Source: Bacteroides clarus YIT 12056 (lineage in GTDB: Bacteria > Bacteroidota > Bacteroidia > Bacteroidales > Bacteroidaceae). From it: 64,000 nucleotides of DNA. The position numbers were made by a program, and so were the translations under genes. The DNA is taken from NCBI RefSeq assembly GCF_900129655.1, contig NZ_FQWK01000002.1, positions 124,001 through 188,000 on the forward strand, read 5' to 3'. Below the pieces are notes generated by a model. It was not told where the DNA came from and did no database searches. It saw nothing but the letters and a program-made list of their open reading frames with translations. Positions 1 through 9,503 of the stretch are shown in pieces; the stretch's first letter is position 1, and each line of letters begins with the position of its first letter.

Positions 1-473
1 TCGACCGGGAAACCATCCGCCGCAACTTTGAGTTCTACGAACCGATGACCGTGCACGAATCGTCCCTTTCCCCGCATATCCATTCCATTCTTGCCGCACG
101 CATCGGAAAGGTGGAGAAAGCGTATCAATTATTCTTACACGCCACCCGCCTCGACCTGGACGACTACAACAACGAAGGAGACCAGGGACTGCATATCACC
201 AGTATGCCGGGCAGTTGGCTGGCTATCGTACGCGGGTTTGCGGGATTGCAAATACTGAACGACACACTCAAGATAGAACCCGTCATACCGGAGAAATGGA
301 GCAGTTACTCGTTCAAAGTGAACTACTTAGGCAATACGCTGCATATACAGGTAAGCAAAGAGATAAAAATCAGCCTGACCGCCGGAAGCCAACTGAACAT
401 ACAGGTATATCAAAACGTTTATGAATTAAGACAAGGGTTGGCTTTGACCGTCAACCTCAAAGACTTGTCTTAA
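1..473 (+). CDS. Glycoside hydrolase family 65 protein, C-terminal end (5' truncated by window)
   Basis: The reading frame is open from base 3 to the TAA at 471-473, so this is the last ~156 residues of a longer protein. The segment reading TVHESSLSPHIHSILAARIG and the following YNNEGDQGLHITSMPGSW resemble the end of the (alpha/alpha)6 catalytic barrel of GH65 (maltose, trehalose or kojibiose phosphorylases and related hydrolases); the last ~70 residues look like the small C-terminal beta domain. GH65 enzymes act on alpha-glucosidic disaccharides. The catalytic Glu and the phosphate-binding region lie upstream of the window, so phosphorylase and hydrolase cannot be told apart. It ends 9 nt before the efflux adaptor gene, so read-through is possible, but the functions are unrelated. 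Confidence 0.8.
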   Translation, partial: DRETIRRNFEFYEPMTVHESSLSPHIHSILAARIGKVEKAYQLFLHATRLDLDDYNNEGDQGLHITSMPGSWLAIVRGFAGLQILNDTLKIEPVIPEKWSSYSFKVNYLGNTLHIQVSKEIKISLTAGSQLNIQVYQNVYELRQGLALTVNLKDLS

Positions 474-482
474 TCGGAATAA

Positions 483-1535
483 ATGAAGAAAATGTATCTG
501 TTCGCCTTGGCGGTGACGTTCATCATTACGTCCTGCGGGCAAAAAAAGAGGGAAGAAACCACCCTCGTTCGACCTGTGAAAACCGCTACCGTACGTTCAC
601 AGTCGGTAATTCTCAAGGATTTCTCCGGCATGGTAGAAGCGGTGGAATATGTGAAACTGGCATTCCGTGTCAGCGGACAAATCATCAACCTTCCGGTAGT
701 GGAAGGACAAAGGGTAAGGAAAGGACAACTGATCGCCGCCATCGCCCCCCGGGATATCTCCCTGCAATATGCCGCCGACAAGGCTGCCTATGAAACCGCT
801 GCCGCGCAGGTCGAGCGCAACGAGCGTCTGCTGAGCCGCCAGGCCATTTCCTTGCAGGAGTATGAAATCAGCGCAGCCAATTATCAAAAGGCCAAATCCG
901 CCTACGAACTATCTACCAACAATATGCGGGATACGAAACTGCTCGCCCCTTTCGACGGCTCCATCGAAAAGCGTCTGGTGGAGAACTATCAGCGTGTCAA
1001 TTCGGGAGAGGGGATCGTACGGCTGGTAAATACGCAGAAACTGCGTATAAAATTCACCGTACCCGATGATTACCTGTATCTGCTTCGTGCCAAAGACGCC
1101 ACGTTCAAAGTGGAGTTCGATACTTATAAGGGTACGATATTCAACGCCAAACTGGAAGAATATCTCGATATTTCAACAGACGGTACGGGCATCCCGGTTA
1201 CCATCATCATCGACGACCCAGCTTTTGACCGTGCCGTATATGATGTGAAGCCCGGATTTACCTGTAACATCCGTCTCGCCTCGGACATCGCCCCTTTCAT
1301 AGAGGAAAAGCTGATGAATGTACCGTTAAGCGCCGTATTCGGCGACAGCGAGAACAAGAACACCTATGTGTGGATCGTGAAAGATAACAGGGTAAGCCGT
1401 CGCGAAGTAACCGTATATTCACCGACCGGTGAAGCCAATATTCTCATCTCCAAAGGGCTGAAACCGGATGAAACCGTTGTTATCGCCGGAGTATACCAAC
1501 TCGTAGAGGGGCAGAGAGTAAAAGAGGTAGAGTAA
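483..1535 (+). CDS. RND efflux periplasmic adaptor (membrane fusion protein), lipoprotein
   Basis: A 350-residue adaptor of the AcrA/HlyD type linking an inner-membrane RND pump to a TolC channel. The N-terminus is a lipoprotein signal with lipobox ITSC (Cys18). Next come a split lipoyl/barrel-sandwich domain (the half around VVEGQRVRKGQLIA), an alpha-helical hairpin (about residues 95-150), the second lipoyl half (LLAPFDGSIEKRLVENYQRV), a beta-barrel domain and a membrane-proximal domain ending GVYQLVEGQRVKEVE. Order and length are normal for the family. It is the first gene of an adaptor-pump-channel operon. No local TetR/MarR regulator is present. The substrate is unknown. Confidence 0.93.
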   Translation: MKKMYLFALAVTFIITSCGQKKREETTLVRPVKTATVRSQSVILKDFSGMVEAVEYVKLAFRVSGQIINLPVVEGQRVRKGQLIAAIAPRDISLQYAADKAAYETAAAQVERNERLLSRQAISLQEYEISAANYQKAKSAYELSTNNMRDTKLLAPFDGSIEKRLVENYQRVNSGEGIVRLVNTQKLRIKFTVPDDYLYLLRAKDATFKVEFDTYKGTIFNAKLEEYLDISTDGTGIPVTIIIDDPAFDRAVYDVKPGFTCNIRLASDIAPFIEEKLMNVPLSAVFGDSENKNTYVWIVKDNRVSRREVTVYSPTGEANILISKGLKPDETVVIAGVYQLVEGQRVKEVE

Positions 1536-1543
1536 CAGCCTTT

Positions 1544-1583
1544 CCCCTATCACTTTATAACTTTATCACCCTATCACCTTTTA
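1544..1583. repeat. Octanucleotide tandem repeat before RND pump start
   Basis: Five imperfect 8-nt units (type ACTTTATC/ACCCTATC) fill most of the 51-nt gap between adaptor and pump genes and end 3 nt before the pump ATG at 1587. No purine-rich Shine-Dalgarno is visible in the gap. The repeat therefore is the translation-initiation region. Confidence 0.75.
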
Positions 1584-1586
1584 CAT

Positions 1587-4500
1587 ATGAACTTAGCCAA
1601 ATATTCATTAGACAATACAAAGATTGTCTATTTCTTCCTTGCCGTATTGCTCATCGGCGGCATATTCTCATTCGGCCGTTTGGGAAAGAAAGAAGACGCC
1701 CCCTTTGTCATCAAGACGGCGGTCATTATGACACGCTATCCCGGAGCCGAACCCGCTGAAGTGGAACGGCTCATTACCGAACCTATCTCCCGCGAAATAC
1801 AGAGTATGAGCGGAGTGTACAAGATAAAGTCGGAGTCCATGTACGGACTTTCCAAGATTACGTTCGAGTTGCAGCCTTCGCTCTCCGCAGCATCTATCCC
1901 GCAGAAATGGGATGAACTGCGTCGTAAGGTTCTCAACATACAGCCCCAACTACCCGCCGGAGCTTCCGTGCCAACGGTATCGGACGACTTCGGCGATGTA
2001 TTCGGCATTTATTACGGACTGGTCGGCGACGACGGTTTCTCTTATGAAGAAATGCGCAACTGGGCGGAACGCATCAAAACTCAGGTCATCACCGCCGAAG
2101 GAGTGATGAAAGTAGCCCTGTTCGGTACACAGACGGAAGTAATCAATATCTTTATCTCCGTAAACAAGTTGGCGGGGATGGGTATCGACCCCAAACAACT
2201 GGCAAGCCTGCTGCAATCGCAGAACCAGATTATCAATACGGGTGAAATCGGCGCGGGCGAACAACAGTTGCGCATTATCGCCAACGGTACTTATACCACC
2301 GTCAACGACATCCGTAACCAGCTAATCACCACTCCCGGCGGCCAGGTCAAGCTGGGCGACATAGCCATTGTCGAAAAGGGCTATATGGACCCGCCCGGTA
2401 CTATCATGCACGTCAACGGAAAACGGGCTATCGGCATCGGTGTCTCCACCGACCCGCAGAAGGATGTAGTAAAAACCGGCGAACTGGTAGACAAGAAACT
2501 CGCCGAGCTGCTGCCTCTCATTCCCGTAGGGCTGGAATTGGAAAGCCTTTATCCCGAAAACATCATAGCCAAAGAAGCAAACAATGGTTTCATTATCAAC
2601 CTGATAGAATCCATTCTGATTGTAATTGTCATCATCATGCTGGTAATGGGGATGCGTGCCGGCGTGCTCATCGGTTCTTCACTGATATTCTCCATCGGCG
2701 GTACGCTGCTTATCATGTCATTTTTGGGAGTCGGATTAAACCGTACCTCGCTGGCAGGCTTCATCATCGCCATGGGAATGCTGGTGGACAACGCTATCGT
2801 AGTGACCGACAACGCGCAAATCGCCATAGCCCGCGGTGTAAACAGACGGAAAGCGCTGATAGACGGCGCCACCAAACCGCAATGGGGACTGCTTGGAGCA
2901 ACGTTTATAGCCATCTGCTCCTTCCTGCCGCTTTATCTTGCGCCGTCTTCCGTCGCCGAGATTGTGAAGCCGTTGTTCATCGTCTTGGCCATCTCGTTAG
3001 GATTAAGCTGGGTACTGGCATTGACGCAAACCACCACTTTCGGTAACTTCATACTGAAAGCCCGAACCGGCAACAGCAACAAAGACCCCTACGACAAGCC
3101 TTTCTACCATAAGTTCGCATCTGTCCTCAGCCTGCTGATACGCAAAAAAGCGTTGACGTTGGGAAGCATGGTCGTATTGTTCATCCTCTCCCTCGTTGTC
3201 ATGGGACTGATGCCGCAAAACTTCTTCCCCTCACTGGACAAGCCCTATTTCCGTGCCGACGTATTCTATCCCGACGGATACGGTATCCGCGATGTAGAGA
3301 AGGAAATGAAGAAAGTGGAAGCCCATCTGCTGGAACAGCCGGAAGTGAAACGGGTTTCCGTCACCTTCGGCAGTACCCCGCTACGCTACTATCTGGCATC
3401 CACTTCCGTCGGTCCGAAGCCCAACTTCGCCAACCTTCTGGTAGAAGTGACAGACAGCAAATATACCAAGGAATATGAGGAGAATCTGGACAGCTATATG
3501 AAGGAGAATTACCCCAATGCCATCACCCGCACCACGCTCTTCAAGCTCTCGCCTGCCGTAGATGCCGCTATCGAGATAGGCTTTATCGGCAATAACACGG
3601 ATACTTTAGTGGCGCTGACCAACCGGGTTCTGGAGATGATGCACCGTGACAAAGACCTTATCAATATACGCAATTCATGGGGCAACAAGATTCCCATATG
3701 GAAACCCGTATACAGCCAGGAGCGTGCGCAACCGTTAGGCGTGTCCCGCCAGAGCATGGCGCAAAGCATACAAATCGGCACCAACGGAATGACATTGGGA
3801 GAATACCGGCAAGGCGACCAAGTACTCCCTATCCTGCTGAAAGATAATACAACCGACTCATTCCGCATTAACGACCTGCGTACACTGCCCGTATTCGGGA
3901 CTACGCGTGAAACCACCACGCTGGAACAGGTGGTCGGTGAGTTCGACTATCAGTATAAGTTCTCCAATGTAAAGGACTACAACCGCCAAATGGTTATGAT
4001 GGCACAAGCCGACCCCCGCCGGGGAGTGAACGCCATTGCCGCCTTCAACCGTGTATGGGAACAGGTGCAGAACGAAATAGACGTCCCCGAAGGATATACC
4101 ATGAAGTACTTCGGCGAACAGGAAAGCCAAGCCGAATCCAATGCCGCACTGGCAGCCAATATGCCGCTGACGTTTTTCCTGATGTTCGTCACCCTGCTGT
4201 TCCTGTTCAAGACCTACCGCAAGCCCATTGTCATATTGCTGATGTTGCCGCTCATCTTTATCGGCATCGTATTGGGGCTGCTGCTATTGGGCAAGACATT
4301 CGACTTTTTCGCCATCTTGGGTTTACTGGGACTTATCGGGATGAACATCAAGAACGCCATTGTCCTCGTAGACCAAATCGATGCGGAAACGGCTGCCGGA
4401 AAAGCGCCGCGCGAAGCGGTCATCAGCGCAACGACCACCCGTATCGTTCCCGTAGCCATGGCATCGGGCACCACCATTTTGGGTATGCTGCCGTTATTGT

Positions 4501-4619
4501 TCGACGCCATGTTCGGCGGTATGGCAGCCACTATCATGGGCGGTCTGCTGGTAGCTTCGATACTCACCCTGTTTGTATTGCCTGTGGCCTACTGTGCGAT
4601 ACAGGGAATAAAAGGATGA
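1587..4619 (+). CDS. RND family efflux transporter permease (AcrB/HAE type)
   Basis: A 1010-residue inner-membrane proton/drug antiporter subunit. It has the usual RND plan: TM1 (about residues 10-30), a large periplasmic loop, TM2-6 (about 335-480), TM7 near 535, a second periplasmic loop, and TM8-12 from about 855. The TM4 proton-relay stretch reads GMLVDNAIVV; the first acidic residue is kept and the second is Asn, as in many HAE-type pumps outside the AcrB subgroup. It lies 51 nt after the adaptor and 39 nt before the TolC-like gene, both gaps filled with short tandem repeats. Drug, bile-salt or lipid export is possible; no substrate can be read from the sequence. Confidence 0.95.
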   Translation: MNLAKYSLDNTKIVYFFLAVLLIGGIFSFGRLGKKEDAPFVIKTAVIMTRYPGAEPAEVERLITEPISREIQSMSGVYKIKSESMYGLSKITFELQPSLSAASIPQKWDELRRKVLNIQPQLPAGASVPTVSDDFGDVFGIYYGLVGDDGFSYEEMRNWAERIKTQVITAEGVMKVALFGTQTEVINIFISVNKLAGMGIDPKQLASLLQSQNQIINTGEIGAGEQQLRIIANGTYTTVNDIRNQLITTPGGQVKLGDIAIVEKGYMDPPGTIMHVNGKRAIGIGVSTDPQKDVVKTGELVDKKLAELLPLIPVGLELESLYPENIIAKEANNGFIINLIESILIVIVIIMLVMGMRAGVLIGSSLIFSIGGTLLIMSFLGVGLNRTSLAGFIIAMGMLVDNAIVVTDNAQIAIARGVNRRKALIDGATKPQWGLLGATFIAICSFLPLYLAPSSVAEIVKPLFIVLAISLGLSWVLALTQTTTFGNFILKARTGNSNKDPYDKPFYHKFASVLSLLIRKKALTLGSMVVLFILSLVVMGLMPQNFFPSLDKPYFRADVFYPDGYGIRDVEKEMKKVEAHLLEQPEVKRVSVTFGSTPLRYYLASTSVGPKPNFANLLVEVTDSKYTKEYEENLDSYMKENYPNAITRTTLFKLSPAVDAAIEIGFIGNNTDTLVALTNRVLEMMHRDKDLINIRNSWGNKIPIWKPVYSQERAQPLGVSRQSMAQSIQIGTNGMTLGEYRQGDQVLPILLKDNTTDSFRINDLRTLPVFGTTRETTTLEQVVGEFDYQYKFSNVKDYNRQMVMMAQADPRRGVNAIAAFNRVWEQVQNEIDVPEGYTMKYFGEQESQAESNAALAANMPLTFFLMFVTLLFLFKTYRKPIVILLMLPLIFIGIVLGLLLLGKTFDFFAILGLLGLIGMNIKNAIVLVDQIDAETAAGKAPREAVISATTTRIVPVAMASGTTILGMLPLLFDAMFGGMAATIMGGLLVASILTLFVLPVAYCAIQGIKG

Positions 4620-4622
4620 AGG

Positions 4623-4658
4623 GATTTACGATTTGACTATTTACGATTTACTATTTGA
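4623..4658. repeat. Heptanucleotide tandem repeat before TolC-like start
   Basis: Five 7-nt units of the type GATTTAC/TATTTGA, with one extra C at 4637, span the gap and abut the ATG at 4659. A Shine-Dalgarno sequence is absent, so ribosome access depends on this A/T-rich repeat. Confidence 0.8.
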
Positions 4659-5933
4659 ATGATGAGAAAAATTATACTTATATTATCAGTAATCAGTCTT
4701 GGCATAAGCGCCGAGGCGCAGGAAACGTATCTCAGCCGCGAGGCCTATCGGGATAAAGTGGAAGCATACAGCCAACTGCTGAAGCAACAACGCCTGAAAG
4801 CCGCCGCAAGCACCGAGGCCCGCAAAATAGCGCAGACAGGCTTCCTGCCCAAGATAGACATTACCGCCGAAGGGACCGCCAACTTGAGCCACCTGGACGC
4901 TTGGAACAGTCCTGCGGGACAATACCGTCCCTATACCTACCAGGCATTGGCTACATTGGGGCAGCCTCTTTATACAGGCGGCTCGCTCATTGCCCAAAAG
5001 AGAATAGCCAAAGCCGATGAGGAACTGGATAAGCTTGCCATAGAGCTGACACTCGACCAGATACACTACCAGAGCGATGCTATTTATTGGAACGCTTCGG
5101 CCGCATTGGCGACACTCGAAGCTGCCGCCCGTTTTGAAGAGATTGTCAACCGGCAATACAGCATCATTCAAGACAGGTTCGATGACGGCGCCATCAGCCG
5201 TACGGACTTATTAATGATTTCCACCCGCAAGAAGGAGGCTGAACTGCAGTTCATCAAAGCCCGTCAGAACCATACCCTCGCCTTGCAGCGACTCAATATT
5301 CTGATGGGAGTAAAACCGGACGCCGCGGTAGACAGTCTTTGCGAAATCGGCGCCGGCTCTCCTCCCATTGATTTACTGAGCCTCGACGAAGTATTAGGAC
5401 GCCGTGCGGACTATGCCGGAACCAATGTCAGTATCGTCAAGAGCGAAGCGCAACGCAAGGCCGCCCTCAGCCGGTACAATCCCCAACTCAGTATGTTTTT
5501 GGCTACCGGATGGGATACCGGTATCGCCTATATGGGACAGGACGTACCCCACACCCCCATTGCGGGGCTCAATCTCAACATCCCCATTTTCCGATGGGGG
5601 GCACGCTTCAAGACCAACCGCCAGCAAAAAGCATATATAGGTATCCAGAGATTACAGCAAAGCTATGTAGCCGATAATATTTTGGAAGAATTATCCGCCG
5701 CTACCACCAAACTGACGGAAACGGAACAGCAGGTAAAGACAGCCCAAGAGAATATGGCGCTTGCCGAAGAGAATCTCGACCTGGTTACGTTCTCATACAA
5801 TGAAGGCAGGGCAAGCATGGTCGATGTGCTTTCCGCGCAACTTTCGTGGACGCAAGCGCAAGCCAACCTTATCAACGCGCACCTTGCCGCAAAAATGGCA
5901 GTGGCCGAATACAGGAAAGCCATCAGTGAATAA
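4659..5933 (+). CDS. TolC family outer-membrane efflux channel
   Basis: A 424-residue outer-membrane factor. Residues 1-20 (MMRKIILILSVISLGISAEA) form a signal peptide followed by Q. The remainder is the doubled TolC repeat, rich in long amphipathic helices: the first copy runs about 25-215 and the second about 230-420. The late segment ENLDLVTFSYNEGRASMVDV is the typical family motif at the end of the second helical region. No N-terminal Cys lipidation site is seen. It is the third gene of the adaptor-pump-channel operon and should complete the tripartite complex. Transcription probably stops at the strong hairpin 13 nt downstream. Confidence 0.92.
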   Translation: MMRKIILILSVISLGISAEAQETYLSREAYRDKVEAYSQLLKQQRLKAAASTEARKIAQTGFLPKIDITAEGTANLSHLDAWNSPAGQYRPYTYQALATLGQPLYTGGSLIAQKRIAKADEELDKLAIELTLDQIHYQSDAIYWNASAALATLEAAARFEEIVNRQYSIIQDRFDDGAISRTDLLMISTRKKEAELQFIKARQNHTLALQRLNILMGVKPDAAVDSLCEIGAGSPPIDLLSLDEVLGRRADYAGTNVSIVKSEAQRKAALSRYNPQLSMFLATGWDTGIAYMGQDVPHTPIAGLNLNIPIFRWGARFKTNRQQKAYIGIQRLQQSYVADNILEELSAATTKLTETEQQVKTAQENMALAEENLDLVTFSYNEGRASMVDVLSAQLSWTQAQANLINAHLAAKMAVAEYRKAISE

Positions 5934-5945
5934 AGGCAAGCGTAA

Positions 5946-6011
5946 AAAAGAATGTGTTAAAACTATGAATGACAGAATGAGAAGTCATTCATAGTTTTAA
6001 CACATTCTTTT
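5946..6011. terminator. Bidirectional terminator between convergent operons
   Basis: A perfect 28-bp inverted repeat (arms 5946-5973 and 5984-6011, loop 10 nt) lies between the convergent TolC-like and decarboxylase beta genes. The distal arm ends in TTCTTTT on the plus strand; the complement ends in the same way, so it can serve both directions. Confidence 0.9.
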
Positions 6012-6025
6012 ATATCATCAACCCC

Positions 6026-7261
6026 TTACCCGAGGAAGGAAATCAGCACGCCCGCCGCTACCGCAGAACCGATAACACCGGAAATATTACTGGACATACA
6101 GTAATTCAGCACATGGTTCTTGGGGTCGTACTTGGTAGCGATTTCATTACATACACGACTCGCCATAGGCACAGCGCTCAACCCTGTTGCGCCAATCAGC
6201 GGATTAATCTTCTTCTTGGAGAACAGGTTGAACAGTTTCACAAAGAAGATACCGCCCGAGATAGACAAGGCGAACGCAAGGAAACCGCCGATAACGATAC
6301 CGATAGTAGTCCAGTTAAGGAACGCCTCGCTCGTCATGGTAGCACCCACGCTCAATCCCAGGAAGATGGTTGCCGCATTCATAATGCTGTTGGCCGCCGC
6401 ATCGAACAGGCGGCTGGTATCGGAACCTATTTCCTTAATCAGGTTACCGAACATCAACATACCAATCAAAGGTACCGCCGTCGGTACGAAAAGGGCTACA
6501 ATGGTAGTAACGGCAATCGGGAAGACAATCTTCAATACACGCAGGTTCTTTATCTCGGTCTTTGAAGGATACAGCTTCTCCTGCTCCTTCATGTTAATCA
6601 TCAGTTCCTTCTTGCTGCAAAGCAGTTTCACGACCAATGGAATGATAACCGGAACCAACGCCATATACGAGTAGGCCGCAATAGCGATAGGACCCAGCAA
6701 GTGCGGAGCAAGTTTAATGGTAGTAAAGATAGCCGTAGGACCGTCTGCGCCACCGATAATGCCCAATGCACCGGCTTCCTGCGGTGTAAAACCTATCATT
6801 ACCGCGCACAGCAGCACTGTAAAGATACCAAGCTGTGCAGCCGCGCCGAATATGGAAAGGCGCAGATTGCGGAGCATAGGTCCGAAGTCCGTCAGCGCAC
6901 CCACACCCATAAAGATGATGGGCGGCAGGAATCCGGTCTTTATCAGCATATAGTAGATGAAGTTCATCAGTCCGAGGTCGTGCGCAATCTCATGCAACGG
7001 CATCTCCCAGATGTTCTTCAGCACTCCGTTCACCATTACCATACCGTTTTCATCCGCCTGAATCACGCCCATCTCTCCGCCGGGGAAGTTGGCTATGAGC
7101 ACACCGAAAGCGATGGGAACCAGCAACAGCGGTTCGTAATGCTTCTTGATGCCCAGATACAACAAAATGAAGGCAATGGCATACATTACAAGGAACGACG
7201 GATCGGCAATGATATTGCTGAACGCCGTCATATCATAAAGTTTCGCAAATATATCTTCCAT
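6026..7261 (-). CDS. Sodium-translocating decarboxylase beta subunit (OadB/GcdB/MmdB family)
   Basis: A 411-residue integral membrane protein that couples carboxybiotin decarboxylation to sodium export. Many hydrophobic helices are visible, with the family segment GGADGPTAIFTTIKLAP in the middle and a C-terminal SNISGVIGSAVAAGVLISFLG. The length is in the normal range. Its ATG overlaps the stop of the alpha gene by one base (TAATG), so translation is probably coupled. The operon order is gamma, alpha-biotin, beta. The substrate (oxaloacetate, methylmalonyl-CoA or glutaconyl-CoA) is decided by the alpha subunit. Confidence 0.93.
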   Translation of the reverse strand: MEDIFAKLYDMTAFSNIIADPSFLVMYAIAFILLYLGIKKHYEPLLLVPIAFGVLIANFPGGEMGVIQADENGMVMVNGVLKNIWEMPLHEIAHDLGLMNFIYYMLIKTGFLPPIIFMGVGALTDFGPMLRNLRLSIFGAAAQLGIFTVLLCAVMIGFTPQEAGALGIIGGADGPTAIFTTIKLAPHLLGPIAIAAYSYMALVPVIIPLVVKLLCSKKELMINMKEQEKLYPSKTEIKNLRVLKIVFPIAVTTIVALFVPTAVPLIGMLMFGNLIKEIGSDTSRLFDAAANSIMNAATIFLGLSVGATMTSEAFLNWTTIGIVIGGFLAFALSISGGIFFVKLFNLFSKKKINPLIGATGLSAVPMASRVCNEIATKYDPKNHVLNYCMSSNISGVIGSAVAAGVLISFLG

Positions 7262-9096
7262 TATCCAATCTTCATTAATACATCATCTTCAGAAACAGAA
7301 TCACCCGGATTGACACAGATAGCGGTAACCGTTCCGCCAAAGTCGGCACGGATAGCATTATAAGTCTTCATCGCCTCGATGTAGCAAAGCAGGTCGCCTT
7401 CCTTCACCTTGTCTCCTACCTTGAGCGGAGTTTCCTGCGCATTCTTGGTCAGGAAGAACTTGCCTTCGAGCGGAGCCGCCACTTCCTGTCCTTCGCCTAC
7501 GGGGGCGGTGACTTTCTCGGTAGCGGAAGCCGGCAGGTCTATGTCGCCGTAGGCCACCGTCACGCGATAAGCCTGTCCGTCCACCTGTACAGTAAGCGTT
7601 TTGGGTTTGGCGTCATCCAAAGGAGATTTATCACGTTCGGCACGGCGTTTTTCCACGTCTTCCAGAAAGTCCTCTTTGGCCTTGCCGCTCTTGTACGCCT
7701 CGTATTGCGCCGGATGCATGGCATACTCAAAGAGTTCCTCATCATCCTCTCCGAGTTCCCACTTGTTTTCTTTCATCAGCTTGCGGTACTTATCAAGCGC
7801 ATCGGGATAATTGTCCTGCGGGTTGCCGTTGAAGAATTTACGTCCCTCACGTTCCGCCTTTTCCACGATTTCGGGCGCAAGCTCACCCGGCAGTTTACCG
7901 GCTTTGCCCAACAGCATATCCCAAATATCGTCGGCTATCATGCCCCAACGTTCCTTGCCTTTCTCCATAGCCATCACGTTCATCATGGACAGGTTCTTTA
8001 CATATTGGCTGAACGGGGTTACCAACGGCGGGTAACCTACACGCGGCCATACGTAAGCCACTTCGTTGAAGAGTTTAATCAGCAGTTCGTCCTGCTTCAT
8101 AAACGGCAGGTTACGTTTAGCCTTATACTTGTTGATAGATTCCAGATTGGACTCCAAGTCCGCCATCAAGCTGCCCATCATGCCGCCCGGAAGTCCCGGA
8201 CCAATCAGCAACGAGTTCATCAGACGGTTCTTCGGGCTGATGTACAGGCCGAGGAAATCATCCATAAACTCTTGTATCAGGGCGCGCACCTTCATGTAGG
8301 CTTCCATATTGACCTCAGGTACTTGGAAACCGGCGTCTTTCAGCATGGCTTGCACGCTAAGCAGGTCGGCATGTCCGGTACCCCATGACAGCGGTTCCAT
8401 ACCTACGTCGATGTAGTCGCAGCCGGCTTCACATACTTCGAGAATGCTCGCCATATTGAAGCCGGGACCCGCATGGCTGTGATATTGAATGGGAATTTCC
8501 GGATGGGCGGCTTTGATATTGGCCACAATCTTGCCCAGAGATACCGGACGACCGATACCGGCCATGTCCTTTATACAGATTTCGTCCGCACCCAGTTTGA
8601 TAAGCTTCAATGCCATATCCGTATAATACTCCACTGTATGGATAGGTGAATGGGTGATGCAGAGAGAGCACTGCGAAATCATTCCCGCCTCGTGCGCATA
8701 AGTGATGGAGGGGGCGATGTTACGTATATCGTTCAGTCCGCAGAAAGTACGCGTGATGTCCGTACCCTGCGCTTTCTTTACTTTATAAAACAGCTTGCGC
8801 ACATCGGCGGGCACAGGGCTCATGCGCAAACCGTTCAGCGCACGGTCCAACATATGTGTCTGGATGCCGGCTTCGTGGAAAGGTTTCGTCCACTCGCGCA
8901 CAGCCTTATTGGGATTCTCGCCGAACAAAAGATTTACCTGTTCAAAACCGCCGCCATTCGTTTCTACACGGGCAAAACATCCCATCTCGATAATGGCGGG
9001 AGCTACCTTTACCAGTTGGTCTACACGGGGAACATACTTTCCGGCGCTTTGCCACATATCCCTGAATACCAAACTGAACTTAATTTCTTTTTTCAT
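7261..9096 (-). CDS. Oxaloacetate decarboxylase alpha / pyruvate carboxylase subunit B-like, biotin-containing
   Basis: A 611-residue carboxyltransferase fused to its biotin carrier. The N-terminal HMGL-like TIM barrel (about 5-300) contains a variant of the RDxxQS signature (FRDMWQS) and the metal-binding HSH in QYHSHAGPG. A conserved carboxylase domain follows (about 300-480). After a charged linker comes the biotinyl domain with EAMKT; Lys577 is the expected biotin site. The barrel fits transfer from oxaloacetate, giving pyruvate and CO2 while pumping sodium with the beta and gamma subunits. Fermenting Bacteroides use such pumps in the succinate/propionate branch. Whether this one acts on oxaloacetate or in reverse as pyruvate carboxylase is not settled by sequence alone. 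Confidence 0.9.
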   Translation of the reverse strand: MKKEIKFSLVFRDMWQSAGKYVPRVDQLVKVAPAIIEMGCFARVETNGGGFEQVNLLFGENPNKAVREWTKPFHEAGIQTHMLDRALNGLRMSPVPADVRKLFYKVKKAQGTDITRTFCGLNDIRNIAPSITYAHEAGMISQCSLCITHSPIHTVEYYTDMALKLIKLGADEICIKDMAGIGRPVSLGKIVANIKAAHPEIPIQYHSHAGPGFNMASILEVCEAGCDYIDVGMEPLSWGTGHADLLSVQAMLKDAGFQVPEVNMEAYMKVRALIQEFMDDFLGLYISPKNRLMNSLLIGPGLPGGMMGSLMADLESNLESINKYKAKRNLPFMKQDELLIKLFNEVAYVWPRVGYPPLVTPFSQYVKNLSMMNVMAMEKGKERWGMIADDIWDMLLGKAGKLPGELAPEIVEKAEREGRKFFNGNPQDNYPDALDKYRKLMKENKWELGEDDEELFEYAMHPAQYEAYKSGKAKEDFLEDVEKRRAERDKSPLDDAKPKTLTVQVDGQAYRVTVAYGDIDLPASATEKVTAPVGEGQEVAAPLEGKFFLTKNAQETPLKVGDKVKEGDLLCYIEAMKTYNAIRADFGGTVTAICVNPGDSVSEDDVLMKIG

Positions 9097-9137
9097 ACTA
9101 AATTATTCCTGTGTGTGTTTATATAAGATTAGTTATT

Positions 9138-9395
9138 TCAGATTTTCTCTACTTTCGCTACCTTGCCCTTGCCTTGCGTCACCACCGTAACAGCCGCGTT
9201 GATGGCCGCCATGATATTGCCGGGAATAGCCGCAGGAGCATTTGCCGCCTGTTTGGCAGGAGCAACCTCTTCGGGAGCATATTTATTCACAAGAGCGATG
9301 AGGAGTTTACCTAAGTAGATAACAATCAGCAGGATGGCAAAAACCGTTGCCATACCTACTACCATTAGCAGGAGCGCTAAATTCAAGTTTTCCAT
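9138..9395 (-). CDS. OadG-like gamma subunit of sodium-pumping decarboxylase
   Basis: An 85-residue protein with one N-terminal transmembrane helix (LALLLMVVGMATVFAILLIVIYLGKLLIALVNKY), then a Pro/Ala-rich linker and a short soluble tail ending KVAKVEKI. This matches the small gamma chain that anchors the alpha subunit to the membrane and helps assembly. It is the first gene of the three-gene minus-strand operon, 41 nt upstream of the alpha gene. The upstream gap to 9590 contains two AATTCGT copies 21 nt apart (9432 and 9453) but no clear -7 box. Confidence 0.85.
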   Translation of the reverse strand: MENLNLALLLMVVGMATVFAILLIVIYLGKLLIALVNKYAPEEVAPAKQAANAPAAIPGNIMAAINAAVTVVTQGKGKVAKVEKI

Positions 9396-9503
9396 ATTAT
9401 AAATTATTAGTTATTCTATCGGAATTGCAAAAATTCGTCCGAAATTAGCGATAATTCGTTAAAGAATAGTGTGATATAATTATAAATAATGCTAAAACAG
9501 AAA

